Below, in pieces: positions 46,200 through 57,799 of a stretch of 64,000 nucleotides of DNA (position 1 is the first letter of the stretch; each line of letters opens with the position of its first letter). Under the pieces are notes generated by a model that did not search any database, was not told the DNA's origin, and saw only the letters and a list, made by a program, of their open reading frames with translations. Source of the stretch: Parelaphostrongylus tenuis (taxonomy: Eukaryota > Nematoda > Chromadorea > Rhabditida > Metastrongylidae); the NCBI GenBank assembly GCA_019055375.1, contig JAHQIW010005186.1:310001-374000 (forward strand). The letters are read 5' to 3'. A program made the position numbers and the translations under genes.

Positions 46200-46505
46200 T
46201 AATTATGCAATATGTTGACTTCTGTGCGCATGTGGTTAGAGGTGCTCGGCGTCGCACACGAGGTCGAAGATTCGATCTTGCGCTCATGGCTCACCAAGCC
46301 ATCCACCCCTCCGAGGTCGGTAAATTGGTACCAGACAGGTCTCAGACTTGTCTGGGAGAATTAGCAGCACTGATTTGGCTTAGCGGGAGGCCACCGCGAG
46401 TCATTGCAAATGCCAGATATGCATTCAATCACCTCAACGAAGTTAAAAATTGAAGTAGAAGGCATGACGCATCCCTCACAGATCGATCACCGCCGAGAGC
46501 TTTAT
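46200..46505 (+). repeat. SINE-A, plus, near full length
   Basis: GCATGTGGTTAGAGGTGCTC head, GAAGATTCGATCTTGCG B-box, CTCACCAAGCCATCCACC, TAGCAGCACTGATTTGGC, CCACCGCGAGTCATTGCAAA, CATGACGCATCCCTCACAG, GATCACCGCCGAGAGC. It lies upstream of the chromodomain gene. Confidence 0.85.
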
Positions 46506-46634
46506 CCTTCTCATATTGAATTCTAAGCGTGGTTTTGAAAGAACTTTCGAAACGAATGACATAATTTAGCATCGATCGACTAGGCTATTTCTTGCGAACA
46601 TTTTGATATACAACTTCCCTATATTTGCTTCAAG

Positions 46635-46870
46635 ATGGAGCTGTCTAGGGAACAAATTCGCTTGCTATCCATGCACGAGTGGCGCGTAGGGGAAAAATGC
46701 TAATGAAGCGGCACGCAAGATTAATAGAGCTTGCGTCGAAGATAGGGTTCCAGAAAGGACGGCTAGGAAGTAGTTGGCGAAGTTCAAAGCTGGAGAGAAC
46801 AGTCTAGAGGATCAGTCGCGCTCGAGCCGTCCACAGGAAGCTCCGTTAATCTTGCATCCAGCTTCGCTAG
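46635..46870 (+). pseudogene. mariner transposase N-terminus, frameshifted
   Basis: From ATG 46635: MELSREQIRLLSMHEWRVG, a stop/frameshift, AARKINRACVEDRVPERTAR, then LAKFKAGENSLEDQSRSSRP. This is the mariner N-terminal HTH and the RSGRP-type linker. It belongs to a different mariner lineage from the copies at 4.8-6 kb. No catalytic region follows. Confidence 0.8.
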
Positions 46871-47021
46871 CCTTTTCCCAACGCGCCATTCGTGCATGAG
46901 TAGCCAGCGAATTAGTTCTCAAGAGAGCTCCATCATAAAGCAAGTATAGACAAGTTGTATACCAAAATATTCCCAGGAAGTCTGGTTTTCATTTCTTCAA
47001 TGCGAAAGCTTATGAGAAGAC

Positions 47022-47031
47022 TTAATATCAG
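47022..47031 (+). promoter_or_regulatory. putative spliced-leader acceptor of the chromodomain gene
   Basis: TTAATATCAG ends 17 nt before ATG 47049. The frame is open from the acceptor, so a cis-spliced upstream exon cannot be excluded. Confidence 0.45.
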
Positions 47032-47048
47032 ACGTTTTTATTGAAGAA

Positions 47049-50000
47049 ATGAAGGAGGAATCATACGCATTCAAACGTATTCTAAAAGAACGAGTAGTGG
47101 ACGGCAAGAAGGGAAAAGAGTATTTGGTGGATTGGGAGTGAGTTTCTTTTCGCTTTATTATATTTAGCACAGTTTAAAGAGTCGGGCAAACGTGCCTCGG
47201 TGGTGTAGTGGTAGAGCACGCGTCCCCGGATAGGATGAAACGCGGGTTCGATTCCCGCCTGAGGCCGCGTTTTTGCTCACCAGTCAGTTGCTTAGGTATA
47301 CAGTTCAAAGTCCTGAAATTAATTTAACAAAGCTACATTTTCAGGCCATCATGGGTAAACGAACAGGATATGGATGCGCGTTTGCTTGATGACTATCACG
47401 TGAGTGTCGAAGTTCTCGGTCCTATCCATTCTCCGGAAAATTTGCGAAAGGCTTCCATCAAAGATATGGATATGGTTGTACAGCGGTAAGTTCAATCTGT
47501 CAGCGTTTGTTCTACAGTATATGACCAGAGGGAAGAGGATGAGGCGGTTCGAATGGTTTGTGATGAATGTTATCACGAAGCAATGTCGTGGTTCGACCCC
47601 ATCCTCCAACATTTACTTGATATCACTAGAAAAGCCCTGGCTTGACTTTCCTCAAGATTTCAATGAGATTTATCCGACTAGTGTTCTACTACATGCACGA
47701 GGAAGACGATTCCACAAGAAGCGGTCGAAATAGCACGCGAATTGTTTGAGTCTTTGGGAGAATGAGCGTTAAAAAACGAATCGAATGCTAGAAGTAGTGG
47801 AATGCGCGCAATGAAATGTGATGAAGGATTGTATAAAATAAAAAAGACCGAGAAATCGTAGGCCAGTAGCATCTTAGAGTGTCTTTGCAGGCGCAGCAGG
47901 AAGGTTTCTGATGACGAGGTCATTCTGGAGCTTATGCCATATGAACAGGTTCGTTTCATTCTAGTGAACTAAATTTAGAGGAACAGTCAAAACCCCAGGA
48001 ACGTGACGGTCAGTCTGTCTTTGACATCCTAGGGCCTTATGGAAGCTTTCATAGGTCATGAACTTTTTGTCATAAATTTTGTTGAGAACCTAACACAGAA
48101 ATCGAGACTCGAGCTCATTTCTATGCAGTTGATATCTTTTTGAACATGGTTAAATTACAACAAACTCTGATTCTACGGATTTCATTTTATGTGAAGTACG
48201 TAATCTAATAGCGAGATCATGTGGAGGTTCTGAACTGATCCAAAAGCAGTTAAATTGGATTAAAAATCATCGTGTATTCGCATCCAGTTGTGGTGAATTC
48301 AAAGGCTAAAATTTTTACTATGCCAGATCTGAAGCGAGTATGGCACATGGTCAGAGGTGCTCTTCGGCACACATTGGTCGATCATTCTATCCCTTGCTTA
48401 AGGCCCACCAATCCTGTCTTCCCCCGGGGTCAGCGAATTGTTGCTCGACTTCTCAAAGCAGGTAGCTGCACTGACTCTATAGATCGGCAGACCACGGCGT
48501 CTTGGTAAAAGGCCAGATATGCATTCCATCACGTTTAATCATGGCGCACCTCTCAGGACTTGATCAGCGTCGAGAGCCTTATCCCTTATGACAACTTAAT
48601 TACCTTGTTTTTCTTATTCAGCAAGTACGAGGTTGTTATTTTGAAGATTTATTTTGTGCAGAAGAACAGTACAATGAATTCGATCGTGATGGCTGATGTA
48701 CCGGCTTTATCGCCCTCTTCAGAGCCTGAGAGAGTCAAATTGATATGCAAAACACTTCAATTGCTCCTTCTGTGCACATTAATTTCAAGCATGTGGGAGG
48801 TGCTTTCACTCAATGTATTGTAATGGAGCCAGAAGCCTGAGAGTGACAGCAGGTCGGGTAATGATTTTCTTAATCATGTCTGGAGAAATCTACATTGTCT
48901 CTGGAAAGGCTTTATAAGTAATTCGTGAGTGCAACCACCCGCCATGCTAGAACCTGACGTGCTGTACGCATGTATGCTTCAAGTTTCGCAGACAATGAAG
49001 ACAAAGGGCTCAATCCCTTGACAGAAACATTCCACGTTTAAAATGACATTGACAGTGGAGAAGTTGCTATGTTTAAAGTATATTTTAGCCTAGAACAATT
49101 CGAAATTGCTATTATACTCACCTGTACTAAAAATCGAGTTCTTTTTTTGACCACTTTTAGCGATGGTATGATGTTAAAGACATACCCAGTGAAGTGGAGT
49201 GATCTGCAAGACTCTACGTCAGGCGGAACTCGAACTCGCATCTCTTTCTATCTGGGAGCATGTACTCTAATTAGTTACGCTAGTGACGCCCGTTTTTCCA
49301 TCACTCTTTCTGCGCTACAACGCAGAAAGATACGGCCAGATCTTTGACGATTGGTTGCTGATAGTAGATGCGTTGTAGCGTAGAAAGAGTGATGGCAAAA
49401 CGGGCGTCAGTAGTGCAACGGGTTAAAGCACGCTCTCGCGGATAGGTTGAGATGCGGGTTTGAGTTCCGCCTGACGCAAAAGTTTTGCACATCACTCTGC
49501 ATCACTGGGTATACCTGTACTAAAATTATTTGTATATCGTATCGTAAGTTTTCATTGAAGACCTTGGTGACGCAGGCTTAGTGGGTCGAGAGCTTCAAGG
49601 GAAACGCTTGTGACAAAGGAGTGTTGTTCTTGTTGTGATCCCACCACTATCAGTTTAGCTACGCCGATCATTTAGGTAACTAACCACTCAGGGAAACGTT
49701 CGTGATTATTGCGACATTTAATAATAATCGCGAGAATTCTGAGAGCACGAAGTTCTTCTATTATCTGTTTTTTCTTAAACAAGTCAACATAAGATTGCAA
49801 TCATAATTTACTGGGCTAAAGATTCGACTTTATTATGTTCATGGCAGCGTTAGTCCTTGTCGCTTATCTACAGCCATTCATACTTCCGATCTGAGTCTTC
49901 GTGATCGCGTTCAGTCGAATTCAGTGGGAGGCCGCTCTAATGTAGCTCAGCGAAGCCCTTTTATTCAGAACGGTTGTTGTTAGATTGATTGTCCGTTGCC

Positions 50001-51314
50001 ATTTAATTCCTTTTCTCTCTATCCCATCTTGCAGCATTAGTTGTTGGGCAAACTCTCTCATAGAGGGGCAATATAATAAAAACCGACTTTCATTCAGTTT
50101 ATATGAATAAAACAGTGCCTTTACCTTACAAGTATGGCTGCGAGCTTTTGTCAACTTGTAGTGTGACAGATTTTGTCAAAAATGTTCAAATATAGACATC
50201 TGAATGACCGGAAGCACAAGATTCACGTGGAATAAATTCACCTTATGATTGCTATACAAGTAAGATGCTTGCAAATACGAAGTAAATAGAAGGTTTGCTT
50301 TGTGTTTGCTATGCTCATCAAATGATCAGTGATGGGTTCAATGAAAGAAGACAAGCTAGGCACTGTGGTTTAGTCTCCCATTATATCTGTACGGGTTTTT
50401 ACAACTGGTAAATGTTATTCAACTTTGCAAGTGCAGCATGAGAGGAATGGATCAAGAGTATTGGACAGAACACCCGCTAGTCTGCGGCATAGGAAGCTCT
50501 CAGAAGCTTGAAGTTTCTTATTCAACCTTTCAGCACCATAAATAAGCCTCATACTTATTTAACGTTTTACATTTAACGCGCCGTAAACTGATCATATCTT
50601 TCAAGTATGCTTTTATGAGAGGGTGACTTAGTTGTTCTGATGTAGTCAGCTTGAGCATGATGCTGGTTCAATCCCGCAGCGGACTTGCCAAGCCTGTCGT
50701 CCTTCCAGAGTCGAGAACTTGTCGGCAGACTTGCGTGGAGACAGTCTCTCTTTGCAATTCCATAGGAGCTCTGTGGTCCGTTTAATCCAGGATTTTAGGG
50801 GGAATCGAGTCGACCGGAATGAAACGACAATAATATAGAAGGCGGCAATCTCCAAGTAGCAGTTACCCACACAGTAAAAGTTCGATGCCTCGGTGAATAT
50901 GGATCTTGGCAACAAACTTAAGTGCAAAAAATGAATGAATCTTTTAATTTTTGACAAAAAGCAAATGCTGATATCGAGGAGAGATAGTTGGAATTCATTA
51001 GTTCAATGATTAATCACTGTGAACGATGAATACATCGATTTTTACAGGGGCGTTGAATCTATTCGGTTGAAAGTGGAAGTTCGAGAAAAAAAAAACAACT
51101 ATATGTAATTCTATTGAAGTTTCTTGTACTCATTCAGTCATATGTATTATAGGTGAAAAGGCTGTATCCCAACGAGCTTTTCACTTACATTGAAAGTACA
51201 TTCAGTCTACCAGAGGAAATGTGCGAAACCTTCGAAGAAGATACAAGCAGTTCAAGTAACTCTCCGCCAAAGAAGAAGAAAGAAGGATCTAAGAAACGAA
51301 AGTTGTCGAAGTAG
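47049..51314 (+). CDS. small chromodomain protein, four exons
   Basis: Exons 47049-47137, 47345-47485, 47891-47948 and 51153-51314; all phases agree, giving 149 residues. Residues 5-45 form a chromodomain: SYAFKRILKERVVDGKKGKE, YLVDWEPSWVNEQDMD, then a helix LLDDYHVSVEV. The loop between the two Trp blocks is shorter than in HP1, so the third aromatic-cage residue is uncertain. Residues 78-113 (VSDDEVILELMPYEQVKRLY, then NELFTYIEST) look like a divergent chromoshadow-type fold. The C-terminus is acidic, then Ser-rich, then a nuclear localisation stretch PPKKKKEGSKKRK. Such proteins bind methyl-lysine on histone tails in heterochromatin. A poly(A) signal lies at 51503. Intron 1 carries an intact SINE-B and intron 3 (3.2 kb) is repeats. 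Confidence 0.82.
47193..47264 (+). repeat. SINE-B core with complete tRNA cloverleaf
   Basis: 72 nt folding as a tRNA: acceptor GCCTCGG/CTGAGGC (one G-U pair), D-stem GTGT/GCAC, anticodon stem CGTCC/GGATG around loop CCGGATA, and T-arm GCGGG-TTCGATT-CCCGC. The A-box TGGTGTAGTGG and B-box GGTTCGATTCC are intact. Against a working tRNA: position 33 is C, position 37 is T, and a serine anticodon (GGA) would need a long variable arm. It lies in intron 1 of the chromodomain gene, same strand. Confidence 0.75.
48330..48590 (+). repeat. SINE-A, plus
   Basis: GAGTATGGCACATGGTCAG head, ATTCTATCCCTTG B-box, GGCCAGATATGCATTCCATC, CTCAGGACTTGATCAGCGTC. In chromodomain-gene intron 3. Confidence 0.75.
49160..49525. 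repeat. SINE-B palindrome 2 (about 160-bp arms)
   Basis: The left arm (49160-49325) carries a minus SINE-B: GGAGTGATCTGCAAGACTC, GGAACTCGAACTCGCATCTC, then GTGACGCCCGTTTTTCCATC and GCTACAACGCA. The right arm (49367-49525) carries the plus copy: GATGCGTTGTAGCG, GGGCGTCAGTAGTGCAACGG, GATGCGGGTTTGAGTTCCGC, TTTTGCACATCACTCTGC. About 40 nt of unique loop. In chromodomain-gene intron 3. Confidence 0.9.
50615..50790 (+). repeat. SINE-A, plus, 5' part
   Basis: GGTGACTTAGTTGTTCTGATG head, GCTGGTTCAATCCCGCAG B-box, CTTGCCAAGCCTGTCGTCC. Confidence 0.65.
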
Positions 51315-51502
51315 TAAGTCCCAACTGTTTAAAGCTTTAAAACATTCAAAAATTCTGTTGTCTAGATCGCAGTTTCTGTAATGGTTTATGCATATAGTTT
51401 GTATAGTTGGCTCTGAGTGTCTATATTTAGTTATGATGCGTATTTACTATTGTATTAAATTGGAAATCTCTAATTTCTGTTTTAAATATTTCCTTGAACA
51501 TG

Positions 51503-51508
51503 AATAAA
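51503..51508 (+). terminator. poly(A) signal AATAAA of the chromodomain gene
   Basis: AATAAA 189 nt past the stop codon at 51314, in an AT-rich 3' region; first good match on the gene strand. Confidence 0.5.
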
Positions 51509-52082
51509 TTAAATTTACTCGACGTCCTCCATTTATCTCATCGCTCAATGGATTGTCCTTTGTCTTGTTTTCGAGATTCGTGATCTTTGAGGACATAAAT
51601 GAACGAAAATCTGCGATATAGTTTTGTTCAACGGAGGCTATGCATCATTGAAAAGTCCCACTGATCAAGCAAGGTGGGCTTGCGAGCTTTCATGAGTGCA
51701 TGAATATCGGTATAAAATAGCCAGAAGACGTAAAGTGACTTAAATATAAAGTCCATACTTTTTTAATGTTTGGTTTTCTTATTTCGGACAAGTTAACACA
51801 CAGTGATTGGTTCCTAAGTCGTTTATTTTTTATAGATAATAGGAAAAAGGCCTTCAAATACAACCTCAGAAGAGATTTTATTTTATCATTACGTTACGAT
51901 TGTATTACTTCTATCGTGACAAAGGCTTCATTCAAGAGAAATTTGCACTTCAGTTCAACCGGTTCCACAATTGAGAACCATCTACGGTTACGTCTCGACA
52001 GATTTATGAAAACTCATTCACGACAATGAAGGGCACGTTGTAGACGAAAAGAGAATGTAGATGTTGTTCCTTTCTCAGCTGT

Positions 52083-55000
52083 TTAGTCTCCTTTGTTTTT
52101 GAGTTGTGGACCGGTACCAATGATGGGAACACGCCATGTTAGTGGGGGATAGACGAAGTAGAGCGAAATAGTGGCGACATTCACGATCAGAGCTGCCATG
52201 TTGGCGATCTGAAAAGCATTGTAGGAGTTAGTCTGAGCTTTCATACTTGAGCATTTATCAAACTAGGCGACCGAATGCAAGAGAATCATTCCAGTCATTT
52301 TCAAGTACGAAGAAATAGTTCGCAACGAAAGCTGTGCACCAGAGCGTGGGCGTTGTGTACGGTAAGATGAAGTGGAGGCATAAATCGGATTAGTGCGAAA
52401 GTTACTGCTATTTGGACCGTGTATTTCCAACTCTTTCATACATTTTATGTATTTAATGTCATGCATTCTATGTATGCGATTTCTAGAATGCGAATTTCAA
52501 CAATGCATGAACCGCAGTCACTTTTGCGCCAACCTAATTTGAATCATGAAGAATTGCAGCTGTGATTTAATTCCTAAATTTCGCCAAAGTGGTAACTATT
52601 TCTTGATTCGCTAGGAGTTATCTACTGCTGCTTCGTTATTTCGAAAACGAACATACAAGAGACATCGATGCTGCGCACTAATAGTGTGCTATCTCCCTAT
52701 CACTAGAGTACCTGAGACCAGACCTTCAAGCACCTGTGAAGTGTCTTTGCTGTGTTGTCTTATATTAGAATATGCCGATAATACATGCAGGTGTCGCAAT
52801 TATGACAAATTCATGTGCTCTCAAGGCTGTAGAGTGGTTTTTCTCTCAGTCTAGGAGCCTATAGAGAGAACACAATCATGGTTGTTTGTAAAGTATGAGA
52901 CGGTTTTTATGTTACTAAAACATGCAGAAATGTTCCAATGGAGTGGTTTTGAAATAACTAAAAGATAAGGGCAAGTTAGTAGTGGAAGGAATCTGACTGT
53001 TCGCGGTACTTCGAATCGCCACATTATCGCTTGTGTAGTAGCATTTATTCCTCCTAGGGAGCTTACGGGAGGCTGTGGCCGGGTGAATAATGGTGCTCGA
53101 CGTGGCTCGACAGTGAATCGATTCATACCCTCCCTAAGCTTTTCACCTTTCATTAGCGAACGTCTAAGGAATGCCCCAGCCTGGTTATCCTCAAGATTGC
53201 AAAGAGACGTGCTCAACAGTGTCTTATGACGTTCGTGAAGGGATGGATCCTTTACGCAAGCGACGAGATGAAACGAATGCCAAAAGCATTGGGACGCACA
53301 TACTAGGAAAAACTGTGATACGGGTCAAATAAGTGATTAAGTGTGATAGAACTATTATTGCAGTAGCGCAAAAGTGCGACTCCCTTTAGACCTCGGCGTG
53401 GGTAAAGAAATGTAAAAGTTTCAATATAGCCATTGATGTAGAGTGATGTGCAAAACTTTCGCTTCAGGCGGACTCGAACCCATCTTATTCTATCCGGGAG
53501 CGCGTGCTCTAACCCGTTGCACTAGTGACGCCAGCTTTGCTCACCACTCTACGCTACAACGCATCTACATCTGTAAAATTTCTCACGAACCGTCCTTTTC
53601 ATTGCCTAAAATTGCACGAAGTTGGTATTTCTCGGTTTTCTGTGCCACACTTTGAAAAATCAAATCACTTTTTTCGGAGTGTGTCACAGAAGACCGGTGA
53701 CCTCTTCCATATATCTTAAATGAGGCTTTGACAAAAGCGGGGTCGCCGAAAGTTGGCCATCAAGTTTTGAGAGAGGAGTAATACCAACCTCGTGCAAGTT
53801 TAAGTCAAAGAAAAGGACAGTTTCGTAAGAAATTTCATATTATTGCAGTATCGATACAAGATGTTCATGCTAAAAGCGTAAATTGCTAGTTAAAATAACT
53901 ATAGCCAATACCGCTATGTACGGGTTTCCAGTGAGCAGTCCAAACGCAAGCCATTGCACAATGAGTAGAAACATTGCGAACTGGAACGTTGCTGGCAGAT
54001 ACTCTGTGTGTCCAAACGAAATCGCTCGTTTTCTAGAATATCTTGCGGTGACTCTGAAAGAAAAACAAGAAGAAATCGACAACATTCATCACTTACAATC
54101 TCGTAAACTCCGCCGGCGAGGGAAGCGATCTGCGTGGCGGATGCGATTGAACCCATCACGTCCGAGGCTACTTCCTTATCTTAATTATGGCAGTTATAAA
54201 GACCGAATCTATTTTGGAAGTTGTATACACTTATGATGAAGATAACTCACTCTGCGACTCAACATACATAAAGATCAGCTTGAGTATTATTCCACATGCC
54301 AATAGCTGACCATAAAGATATCTCTAAAGCGTCAGGATATCACTCAGAAATTTTTGTAATTTCATTGAGATTTACTTCCCTAATATGATAGTAATCACTA
54401 CCATTCAACTTTATATCAGGTGAATTTATCGGATGCACGGTATCACAAGGCCTAATACTTTCAATCCAGTCACTCTGAGAGGACGGTATATACGTAATTT
54501 TCGACTAGGAAACTGAGCTCTAAGTGAAGTGATGCAATCAAACCCTCTTCGGTTGATAGTAGGCAAACAAGCCGATGTAGATTATGAAGAAGACTATGTT
54601 GATTGTATTGATGGTGATGTTGGTGTTGTCGTTCGTCATGTAGCCATGTTTCAACCAGCAAGAAGTCCTGCAAAGTTAATGTGCGTTCGAAAAGAATCAA
54701 AAAGATTATTTCTCTTGAGCATCGCTCAGAATCTTTTCAGTTATGTTTCCTTCAATTTCCTCAAAATTCTTCCTCGATGGCATAAAGAACGAAGACTCGC
54801 TGCCGCGGTGTACAGAACGTCAGCAAACTACCCATCATATTTCGCACGTAAAATTTAGGTTTTACAGAAAGACAAGCAGATCACTTTATCAGTTCTCTTT
54901 TTATCTATCATCACCGATCTCCATCAGGTAGAGCAAATGATCAAATGAGTTACAAAGGGAAAAGAGGCTTTGCTAATCAAGGTAGGAATTAACTGTGATT

Positions 55001-56389
55001 GCTTGAAAGAGAACTTTCTCTTTAATCATGGATATTGCACAGTTCCGCTAGTGAACACTTCGTTTTTAATTCCCTACAAAAAGTAGCAATTTCTAATACT
55101 CGAAATTTCTAATGCTTTTTACCGCATTTTTTGCAGCATTATGATGTTTCGTCATAACTAAGAGAATTGAGTCGTGAGCAAAAACACGGCCTCGTCGGGA
55201 ATCGAACCCGAGTTACATCCATACCGGGGCACGCGCTACTACCACTGAACCACTGAGACACATTTGCGCCACCATTCGTTCTAGCAACTTCTTCAAAGAT
55301 ATTTCATCTTACACGAAGTTGGCAATAAATTTTGTTCTCCTAACGATTTGACGTCTTCGTTTTCTACAGAGCCGATAGTCAAATTAAATTCATCACCAAC
55401 TACGTATAAGCTAAGAGATTTCCAGAAAGGAATCATATTGATTATCTATGTTAAGGCCCGGTTTTTGTAGTAGTAATTTCCATAAGCGATTTTATTAACC
55501 TCGGGCGTTGATCTACTAGCCCCATGACTTTTCTAGTCAGCCAACATGAGGTTGTTGAAACACGTTTATCTCGTATAAAGCAGTCATGTCCGCCAACTAG
55601 TAAAGTAGTTATCCTGGAGGACGTCTGTATCCTCGTAAAGTTCATTCTACACTTCCTTTCGTCATCTACCCTCGGTCTTATCATATGAAGGGCTGATCTA
55701 TGGCCCTTCATTGATGTGTATTCTCCTGAATCTCGACGATAAGATAGATTTCGATGACTTGAGTTCATACTTTGCCAAGGTGCTAGCGTGCCGATTATAC
55801 CTCAAAAGACATCCGAACGCTCTGTGAGTTGTACTCGATATTCTTGACGTGGCTGCTCCCCATCAATGAAAAATCTACCAAACCGCTTTTTAGGAGTCGT
55901 GCAGGCAACACTACGTGCTATGAATTCATCCAATAATGCCATGCAAAATGTAACTTTGTATGAAGATGATCGTTTTTTATTTGACTTGCCCTTTAAAAGG
56001 CAGTTCTTCAGTTACAGATTCTTCGTAATGTTTCGAAAAAAGCTTTATTAGCCTTTCAAGTGGGAAACTGAGGAGAAAATATTACGTTAAAAAAGCTCAG
56101 AAATTTGAAAGAGTTGAAATTCACTCCAATCAATACATGGAAAACTTTTTCAAATAAGCTTACATAAGCATTGGTAACACGAAATTTATGGAGGAGAATC
56201 CATCAGCAGTGCCTCGTCGATGCCATTCACGTACCATCGTACTGTAAGAGATCGTTACATCAATCAAGATATTCGAGAAGGAAGAATCAGCTTAGAAGTC
56301 AAAACTAAAGCTTACAAAGGCATCAGAGTGAAAAAGAGCGAAAATATTCCCAGCCATATAGTGAATATAGTGAACGCTGTTGTATCCAT
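52083..56389 (-). CDS. SWEET (MtN3/saliva) sugar transporter
   Basis: Exons, 5' to 3': 56316-56389 (ATG, TM1 TIWLGIFSLFFTLMP), one exon not found, 54544-54667 (SCWLKHGYMTNDNTNITINT, then VFFIIYIGLFAYYQPKR), 54251-54305 (LLACGIILKLIFMYVESQ), 54097-54170 (GSIASATQIASLAGGVYEI), 53912-54053 (ISFGHTEYLPATFQFAMFLL, then QWLAFGLLTGNPYIA) and 52083-52208 (ANMAALIVNVATISLYFV, then YPPLTWRVPIIGTGP; TAA). Two triple-helix bundles, GHTEYLP and the QW..FG...GN.YIA..N repeat identify SWEET, a family of passive sugar carriers. The missing exon should carry the first loop (W..RGT..GFSS type). The junction 54097/54053 does not close in phase with the obvious sites. The acceptor of exon 54097-54170 is purine-rich and weak. 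Confidence 0.82.
53065..53215 (+). repeat. SINE-A, plus, diverged
   Basis: GGTGAATAATGGTGCTCGACG head side, GTGAATCGATTCATACCC B-box side, GCCCCAGCCTGGTTATCC; weak match. Confidence 0.4.
53425..53560 (-). repeat. SINE-B, minus
   Basis: AGAGTGATGTGCAAAACTTTC flank, GGCGGACTCGAACCCATC B-box, TATCCGGGAGCGCGTGCTCT, ACCCGTTGCACTAGTGACGCC and ACGCTACAACGCATC: full-length, same order as the left arm of palindrome 2. In the last intron of the SWEET gene. Confidence 0.8.
55188..55265 (-). repeat. SINE-B, minus, subtype of the 47193 copy
   Basis: GGCCTCGTCGGGAATCGAAC, CCATACCGGGGCACGCGCTA, CACTGAACCACTGAGACAC. The 5' half GTGTCTCAGTGGTTCAGTGG resembles a tRNA D-arm. The 3' flank (GTGAGCAAAAACACGG) matches that of the 47193 copy. 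Confidence 0.7.
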
Positions 56390-56393
56390 TTTT

Positions 56394-56406
56394 CTGAATC
56401 TGAAAA
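56394..56406 (-). promoter_or_regulatory. putative spliced-leader acceptor of the SWEET gene
   Basis: Minus strand reads TGTTTTCAG, then ATTCAG, ending 10 and 4 nt before ATG 56389. No open upstream exon. Confidence 0.5.
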
Positions 56407-57499
56407 CACGCTTTTGAGAGATCTTTTGAACAGTCAAATCAAAATCAGAAGGTCGAAACAAGGAGATATAAGCAAATAAAATTGTCTTCAATTAAACGAT
56501 CACTAGATTATTCGCATTACATCGATGAATTTCAGTTTAAAATACAGTTAACTGTTCATTAATTTCAAGAATCTTCATTAGTGGAATTACATCGATAAAT
56601 TTGAGTCAAAATGTGCACCGTTACTTGGTCATTAGTAATATGAATTCTATAGTAACAAGCAGACTAGTGAAAAATTGAACCATCCCTTCCAGAGCCATTG
56701 AACGGCAGATTGCGAAACAGTTTCCAAGCTTCTCAATAAACAACTTGTTCATTTATAACATATTCTTCATGGAAGTAATGAACAGTCAAATGTATTTCAG
56801 AAATGTCGAATGGGAGCTTCGTCACATTCAATGTGTTACAAACGATGTTTTCTAATCAAAACTGTCTTTTCTAAGGTTTAAGCGAGGTGGTATTTCTCCT
56901 CAAACAACTATGGCTTCGCTTTTGACAATTTTGTCTTCTGCATGGCCGAAACGTCTGCCATCGCGTTCCGAAGAAGACGTAAACAATAGGTCTACTAGGG
57001 TCGAAGACCTTTGGGACAATTAGTGCAAGGAAACGAATCGAATGCTGGAAGTACGTGGATCAGCTCAACAAAAAATGCAATAATGGGTCGTACAAAATAA
57101 TAATTAAATGATAAGTACTTTGCACAAGCTCCAAAAAAGATACTTCGCGAGATAGTTTTGAGTGACAAGACATAGTGAAAGTCGAACTGTTCATTTTTTG
57201 AGTCAAATAAAGATACCTAAGAGGGATTTCAGTTTAATATGCTATGTAGAAAAAAATAGTTTAGAATGTTGGCACATCGCAAGACATGAGATGAGTGTAA
57301 AGCGTTTGTTTTGACGTACTCTTTGGATTTCATCAAGCTCCAGCGAGCATCATAGTGACCGCGCTCTCCCTTCTAATTGCCTTCTTTAAAATAAGATAGC
57401 AATCAGCTGAAGTTTCTTTCATCCAAGCAAAAATCAATGCAATGAATTTAGAACTTAAAATCATTATACTCAGCTGGTGGTGCTTTTGTGAGAGGGAGG

Positions 57500-57790
57500 A
57501 AATTAAAAGCTTTTGGCGCTGATAAATCCCTGAGAAATACGTAATGCATTCGACTTCATTGAACATTGTTAGAGATGAATGAGTGAACATCTGGCCTTCA
57601 CAATGACTTGTGGAGGCCTACCAATTCAATTAGCCGGCGTGACTAGGCTTCTGAACAAGTCTGGTACCATTTCCACCGACCTCGTATGCATGGAAGGCTT
57701 GATGATCTTGGGACGCGGGAGCGAACCAACGGCCACGTGTGTTACAGGGCGACTCTAGTAATTGCGTCACAAGCTCTTTTTTTTATGAGA
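57500..57790 (-). repeat. SINE-A, minus
   Basis: AAGCTTTTGGCGCTGATAAA, TGAACATCTGGCCTTCACAA, AACAAGTCTGGTACCATTTC, GGGACGCGGGAGCGAACC. Confidence 0.8.
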
Positions 57791-57799
57791 ACAATTCAA

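Noticed and set aside
52263..52400. Minus-strand frame with TFVANYFFVLENDW-type hydrophobic sequence inside the last SWEET intron
   Set aside because: The SWEET domain reads continuously without it (YIA joined to IANMAAL); treated as intron.
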